Positions 5,467 to 8,619 of a stretch of 8,619 nt of DNA are shown here, piece by piece; within the stretch, counting starts at the first letter, position 1, and every line of letters begins with the position of its first letter. The stretch comes from Anaerolineales bacterium UBA5069. Lineage in GTDB: Bacteria > Chloroflexota > Anaerolineae > Caldilineales > Caldilineaceae. Under the pieces are notes generated by a model. The model saw nothing but the letters and a program-made list of their open reading frames with translations. It had not been told where the DNA came from and did not search any database. The position numbers were made by a program, and so were the translations under genes. Location of the stretch: contig DIAV01000212.1 in NCBI GenBank assembly GCA_002415895.1, forward strand, positions 681-9,299, in the 5' to 3' direction.

Positions 5467-6735
5467 TCAGGTGACCGCGGGGCGGGCGGCGGCGTATTGG
5501 GTGTAGAGGCGCTCTTCCACCACGCGCTGCAACGCCGCAACGGCGGCGTAGATATCGGCAAAGGAGTTGTAGAGCGGAGCAATGCCCAGGCGAATCGTAT
5601 CAGGTTGGCGAAAATCGGGCAATACGCCTGCCTGATGAATCAATGCCTGATCAATGCGCCACGCCTCGTCATGGCCCAGGCCCACGTGGGAGCCGCGCCA
5701 CGCGCCGTCGCGCGGTGATTGCAGCCTGTAGCCCAGCGGCGCCAGTCGCTCCTCCCAAAGGCCAATCAGCATTTCGCTGAGCGCGAGCGACTTGGCACGC
5801 AGCGCGTCCATGCCCGCCTCCAGCAGCAAATCAACGCCCGGCTCAATGGCCGCCAGCGAGAGCACCGGCGGCGAGCCGGAGAGAAAGCGGCGCAGGCCAT
5901 CCACAGGTGCGTAGTCGCCCTCGAATGCAAAGAGGTTGCGCTGCCCCATCCACCCTTGAATGGGGTTAAAGAGCTGCGTCTGGAGGTCGCGCCGCACATA
6001 GAGGAAGGCGGGCGCGCCCGGCCCGCCGTTCAGGTACTTGTAGCAGCAGCCCACAGCCAGGTCTGCCCCGGCGGCATTGAGCGCTACGGGTACAGCGCCG
6101 GCGGCATGGCTCAAATCCCACAAGGTGAGCGCACCTGCGTTGTGCGCCGCCGTTGTCAGCGCGGCCATGTCATAGGTGTACGCGCTCTTGTAAAGTGTGT
6201 GTGAGAGGGTGAGCAGCGCCACATCGCCGCCCAGCGCGCCCATGAGCGCGCCGGCGGAGCCGTGGATGCCGTCGGCTGATGCGATCACCTCGAGCGTTGC
6301 ACCGTGCTCCTGCGCGATGCCTTGCAGAATGTACAAATCTGAAGGGAAGTTGCCATCGTCGGTGAGAATGCGCGTGCGCCCCGAGCGGGCGCGCAGCGCC
6401 GCTGTGGCCAGCTTGTAGAGATTGACCGAGGTGGAATCGGCAACGATCACTTCATCAGCTTGCGCCCCGATCAGTTGCGCAATCTTGCCGCCCAACCGCT
6501 CGGGCAGGGTGAACCAGCCTTCGTTCCATGCGCGGATCAAGCGGTCGCCCCACTGGTATGCGACGACGTCCTGCATGAGCGCGGCCGTGGTCACAGGCAT
6601 GCGCCCCAACGAATTGCCGTCAAGATAGATCAGCGCGGGGTCGGGGTGGGCAAAGCGCGTGCGCAGAGGGGCCAGTGGGTCAATGGCGTCGCGCGCCACC
6701 GCCTCCATCATGGAGCGAGGGATGTTGGTTGGCAC
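5467..6735 (-). CDS. kynU: Kynureninase, 422 aa
   Basis: A pyridoxal-phosphate enzyme that splits L-kynurenine into anthranilate and L-alanine (or 3-hydroxykynurenine into 3-hydroxyanthranilate), in the cytoplasm. Full family length. Visible marks, in order, are IYLDGNSLGRMP (36-47), the cofactor phosphate region ADSTSVNLYK (99-108), DGNFPSDLYI (127-136), WDLSHAAGAVP with the pyridine-binding Asp207 (206-216), GCCYKYLNGGPGAPAFLYV with the Schiff-base Lys233 (229-247), and PIQGWMGQRN (258-267). The start is a GTG at 6735 with GGAAAGGGG 6 bases upstream. In-frame ATGs at codons 9 and 10 lack a ribosome site. It follows the lipoprotein gene by 55 bases and may share its transcript. No tryptophan dioxygenase, kynurenine formamidase or kynurenine monooxygenase gene is near, so whether it serves tryptophan breakdown or another route is open. 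Confidence 0.95.
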   Translation of the reverse strand: MPTNIPRSMMEAVARDAIDPLAPLRTRFAHPDPALIYLDGNSLGRMPVTTAALMQDVVAYQWGDRLIRAWNEGWFTLPERLGGKIAQLIGAQADEVIVADSTSVNLYKLATAALRARSGRTRILTDDGNFPSDLYILQGIAQEHGATLEVIASADGIHGSAGALMGALGGDVALLTLSHTLYKSAYTYDMAALTTAAHNAGALTLWDLSHAAGAVPVALNAAGADLAVGCCYKYLNGGPGAPAFLYVRRDLQTQLFNPIQGWMGQRNLFAFEGDYAPVDGLRRFLSGSPPVLSLAAIEPGVDLLLEAGMDALRAKSLALSEMLIGLWEERLAPLGYRLQSPRDGAWRGSHVGLGHDEAWRIDQALIHQAGVLPDFRQPDTIRLGIAPLYNSFADIYAAVAALQRVVEERLYTQYAAARPAVT

Positions 6736-6790
6736 GTGGAGCCCCTTTCCAAAGTTGTTTCAGGGTGTGTGGCAATGCGTAGCGAATTGG

Positions 6791-7333
6791 CTATCGATAG
6801 AAGTCAATCCACGATAGCATGAAGTTCGCGTCTGCGCTTGTCAGATAATCGGGCGGGACGCTGACGTCGAAGTAGCCACTCTCCAGCGGGATTGCGGGGG
6901 TGGCCGCAGGGTTATTGCTCAGAATCCCCAATGCCATCCAGTAGGGGCTGCCGGCCGCGATGGGTTGCGCAGCGATCTCTCCAGCGCGTGCAAAGCTTTG
7001 CGTAACAAGCGGCTCGCCACTGCTGGCCACGGCCAGTTGCACACTGCCCGCGTCATAGGCGAAAGTCAGGTTCTCCAGCCCGCGCAGGTGCAGACGCAGG
7101 ATGATATCGCGCGGCGCGTCACCGGGGGCCAGCGCCACCTGCGCCGAGCCGATGCCACCTTGGCTGCGCACGTCGAGTATGAGCACGTCGCCGCGCCGCT
7201 CGCTCGTAATGGCGGCATCGCCGGCGTCGGTGATTGTCACACCCGGTGCGGGCTGAGCAGCGGGCAGCGCGCACGCGCCCAGCAGGAGCGCGGTGAACAG
7301 TGCCAGGGTTGCGCAGTGTTGCAGGTAACGCAT
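6791..7333 (-). CDS. Putative lipoprotein of unknown function, 180 aa
   Basis: The N-terminus is a lipoprotein signal: a short charged start (MRYLQHC), a hydrophobic stretch (ATLALFTALLLGA) and the lipobox LLGAC with Cys21 as the expected lipidated residue. The mature part begins with an Ala/Pro linker. It then has an acidic, beta-rich domain with DVRSQGGIGSAQVAL and DIILRLHLRGLENLTF, ending SYGF-like in style as ESGYFDVSVPPDYLTS and closing with WIDFYR. I have an impression that this kind of ending recurs in uncharacterised bacterial proteins, but I cannot name a family. The protein would sit on the outer face of the cytoplasmic membrane. The ATG at 7333 has GGAGG 4 bases upstream, slightly close but acceptable. 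The stop lies in a 10-base palindrome, CTATCGATAG. kynU follows 55 bases later. No function is proposed. Confidence 0.83.
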   Translation of the reverse strand: MRYLQHCATLALFTALLLGACALPAAQPAPGVTITDAGDAAITSERRGDVLILDVRSQGGIGSAQVALAPGDAPRDIILRLHLRGLENLTFAYDAGSVQLAVASSGEPLVTQSFARAGEIAAQPIAAGSPYWMALGILSNNPAATPAIPLESGYFDVSVPPDYLTSADANFMLSWIDFYR

Positions 7334-7658
7334 GGCTCCTCCATTAGATCAATGCTGCTCGTGCCGCCGCCGCTTGCAGCTTGCGTGATTGCATAGCGTC
7401 GACGTATTGTCTGGCGCAGCCATTTGCAGATCACACGCTTGCGGTGAATGCGGCTTCCTGGCAGATCGTACACGTGCCGGGGAGTGCGCGCAACCGCGCA
7501 CGATGGGGCAACGCGCATGCCGCCTGGATTTGGTTGCTTTGAGCCTTCGTATACATTGAACCGATGATCGGCCTCAGTTCGTTGATTGGAGTGCGCCTGA
7601 AGGAGCGCGGCCGGAACGGGTGCTCATTTCACATCGCGCGCATGTAAGGAGACAAGAG
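7334..7658. other. Divergent intergenic region between the lipoprotein and SDR genes
   Basis: About 325 bases separate two genes transcribed away from each other, so promoters for both should be here. I do not find a convincing -35/-10 pair for either. The most AT-rich patch, TATACATT at 7550-7557, could be a -10 for the SDR gene but lacks a well-spaced -35. A small hairpin lies at 7484-7501. A minus-strand open frame crosses 7237-7518, but it overlaps the lipoprotein gene and has no recognisable features. I regard the region as non-coding. Confidence 0.5.
7484..7501. promoter_or_regulatory. Small GC hairpin in the divergent intergenic region
   Basis: GTGCGCG (7484-7490) and CGCGCAC (7495-7501) are exactly complementary around the 4-base loop CAAC. 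No T run follows on either strand, so it does not look like a terminator. It could be an operator dyad or a chance stem in GC-rich DNA. Confidence 0.3.
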
Positions 7659-8375
7659 ATGTTCGACTTCACCAATCAGGTGGTCATTATTACGGGCGCA
7701 GCGGGCAATCTGGGGCGAGCGCTCGCGGCCGCCTTCCACGCGGCAGACGCAACGCTGGTGCTGGTGGATCATAAGCCCGACAGGCTTGCGGCGCTCTATC
7801 CCCACCAGGCCGAAAGCGCAGGTTACTATCTTGCCGCGCCGGTGGATGCGGCCGATTTCGCGCAGGTGGAGGCCATGGTGGCGGAGACGATCGCGCGCTT
7901 CGGCCGGATTGATGTGCTGGCGAATGTGGCCGGCGGCTATGCGGGCGGCAAGACGGTGGCCGCATCTGACGCGGCGCTGTGGGACGATATGTTCAACAAG
8001 AACCTGCACACGGCGGTCACCATGTGCCGCGCCGTGGTTCCGCACATGCTTGCGCGTGAATCGGGTGCAATTGTCAACATTGGCTCGCGCCATGCCGAAG
8101 CCGGCAGGAGCAAAACGGCCGCCTATTCTGCCGCCAAAACCGCAGTGGTACGCCTTACAGAAAGCCTTGCCGCCGAGACACGGGCGCACGGTGTGCGCGC
8201 CAATTGTGTGCTCCCCAGCACCATAGATTCACCCGAGAACCGCGCGGCCAGCCCCGACGCCGATCCCAGCAAGTGGGTGACGCCCGAGTCGCTTGCACAG
8301 GTGATTCTCTTTCTGGCCTCGCCCCTCGCCCGCGATATTACAGGCGCTGCGCTGCCCGTTTATGGGCGCGTGTAG
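7659..8375 (+). CDS. Short-chain dehydrogenase/reductase (classical SDR), 238 aa
   Basis: A complete classical SDR oxidoreductase, cytoplasmic, interconverting an alcohol and a ketone on an unidentified substrate with a nicotinamide cofactor. The Rossmann glycine motif is TGAAGNLG (12-19). Asp37 at the end of the second strand (LVLVDHKPDRL) favours NAD(H) over NADP(H). NVAGG (89-93) replaces the usual NNAG/NAG motif. Catalytic residues appear as Asn115 (NKNLHT), Ser143 (NIGSRHA), Tyr156 and Lys160 (YSAAK), with the normal 13-residue Ser-Tyr spacing. The ATG at 7659 is chosen because AAGGAG lies 7 bases upstream and the protein then begins MFDFTNQVVIITG as usual. An in-frame GTG at 7620 would add 13 residues unlike SDR starts. 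It is the only plus-strand gene, and no neighbour indicates the substrate. Confidence 0.93.
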   Translation: MFDFTNQVVIITGAAGNLGRALAAAFHAADATLVLVDHKPDRLAALYPHQAESAGYYLAAPVDAADFAQVEAMVAETIARFGRIDVLANVAGGYAGGKTVAASDAALWDDMFNKNLHTAVTMCRAVVPHMLARESGAIVNIGSRHAEAGRSKTAAYSAAKTAVVRLTESLAAETRAHGVRANCVLPSTIDSPENRAASPDADPSKWVTPESLAQVILFLASPLARDITGAALPVYGRV

Positions 8376-8421
8376 CAGGGCAGGGCAATAAGCACTGCAC
8401 ACGTGACCATGCCGGCCATTT

Positions 8422-8450
8422 TTGCCCTATAAAGATTTGCGGTGTATGAT
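8422..8450 (+). promoter_or_regulatory. Candidate plus-strand promoter reading off the right edge
   Basis: TTGCCC (8422-8427) and TATGAT (8445-8450) are separated by exactly 17 bases and match the sigma-70 consensus at 4 of 6 and 5 of 6 positions. Transcription would begin near 8457 and run through the C-rich tract toward a gene beyond the window. It lies about 50 bases after the SDR stop. Position and spacing are the only support. Confidence 0.35.
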
Positions 8451-8522
8451 CAAAAGCACACCCACAATCGTGCATTAATTCACAAGCGCGCCCTATCGCA
8501 GTGTCTGAAGGTGGTATTGGAG

Positions 8523-8569
8523 CCCCCCCCCCCCCCACCCCTCCCCCCCCCACCCGCCCCCGCCCCGCC
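8523..8569. repeat. Nearly pure C tract (G on the minus strand), G-quadruplex-capable
   Basis: Bases 8523-8536 are 14 consecutive C, followed after a few interruptions (A8537, T8542, A8552, G8556, G8562, G8567) by C runs of 4, 9, 3, 5 and 4. The minus strand therefore holds many G runs of three or more with single-base loops, a textbook quadruplex-forming pattern, while the plus strand could form an i-motif. Such runs are prone to replication slippage and to sequencing or assembly error, so the exact length should not be trusted. I see no open frame with recognisable content here. Confidence 0.7.
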
Positions 8570-8573
8570 GTTC

Positions 8574-8591
8574 CCGACATGATGGTGTCGG
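8574..8591. other. Small hairpin next to the C tract
   Basis: CCGACA (8574-8579) and TGTCGG (8586-8591) are perfectly complementary around the six-base loop TGATGG. No T run follows on either strand, so a terminator is unlikely. Its closeness to the C tract may be chance. I see nothing else in the remaining bases up to 8619. Confidence 0.35.
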
Positions 8592-8619
8592 TACACAACA
8601 GTGCCAGCCCATCCTCGGC

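Noticed and set aside
21..6018. Octamer GGCGCGCC seen seven times (21, 141, 168, 393, 3124, 5308, 6011)
   Set aside because: More frequent than I would expect by rough estimate, but four copies fall in the Pro-rich gene, three of them as Gly-Ala-Pro codons, and the rest fit a GC-rich genome. Not enough to claim a repeat family.
7237..7518. Minus-strand open frame of 93 codons upstream of the lipoprotein
   Set aside because: It overlaps the well-supported lipoprotein start in another frame and shows no family features.
7629..8189. Minus-strand open frame of 186 codons opposite the SDR gene
   Set aside because: It lies entirely antisense to a complete SDR with all catalytic motifs, and its Arg/His-rich composition is typical of a shadow.
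8382..8428. AGGGCAA / TTGCCCT inverted pair after the SDR stop as a terminator
   Set aside because: The arms are only 7 bases, the loop is 33 bases, and no T run follows. The right arm overlaps the candidate promoter instead.
1..8619. CRISPR array, tRNA, rRNA, insertion sequence or prophage
   Set aside because: No evenly spaced direct repeats with unique spacers, no cloverleaf or rRNA-like segments, and no transposase or integrase motifs were seen on either strand.

Overview
The window is GC-rich (roughly 60-65 % by eye) and looks like ordinary chromosome of a free-living bacterium. The gene content points loosely towards the Chloroflexota (Anaerolineae/Caldilineae-like): a large membrane-anchored C11 (clostripain-type) peptidase, a stand-alone Lrp/AsnC ligand-binding protein, a half-size EamA transporter, and intergenic inverted repeats built from 7-base units. 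This placement is inference from the sequence, not a database result. I see no rRNA, tRNA, CRISPR array, transposase or phage gene.

Seven genes lie on the minus strand and one on the plus strand. Read in the direction of transcription, the minus-strand genes are a lipoprotein (7333-6791), kynureninase kynU (6735-5467), a stand-alone RAM-domain protein (5276-4995), a half-size EamA transporter (4888-4454), an enoyl-CoA hydratase/isomerase (4296-3523), a C11 peptidase with one membrane anchor (3422-711), and a proline/tyrosine-rich protein that starts at 484 and leaves the window on the left. The last one has no stop inside the window and so is easily missed. The only plus-strand gene is a short-chain dehydrogenase (7659-8375), divergent from the lipoprotein gene.

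The intergenic DNA carries much of the interest. A perfect 36-bp palindrome (647-682) follows the peptidase gene and probably ends its transcript. The peptidase leader has a consensus -10 box followed by TCGGTC repeats spaced 11 and 22 bp apart. Two long imperfect inverted repeats of different families (4316-4451, a TGGTAAx heptad family; 5331-5440, a CGCAGAGGCGC family) bracket the eamA and RAM genes. A run of nearly pure C (8523-8569; G on the minus strand) lies near the right edge, next to a small hairpin and downstream of a candidate promoter.

The genes do not form a single recognisable pathway. kynU stands without other kynurenine-pathway genes, and the hydratase without other beta-oxidation genes. 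Spacing suggests several short transcription units: lipoprotein + kynU (55 bp gap), RAM + eamA (106 bp gap), the hydratase (alone or with read-through), and the peptidase with its own promoter. I found no strong case for a new defence or mobile system. The best leads are the inverted repeats, the phased repeats in the peptidase leader and the truncated gene at the left edge.
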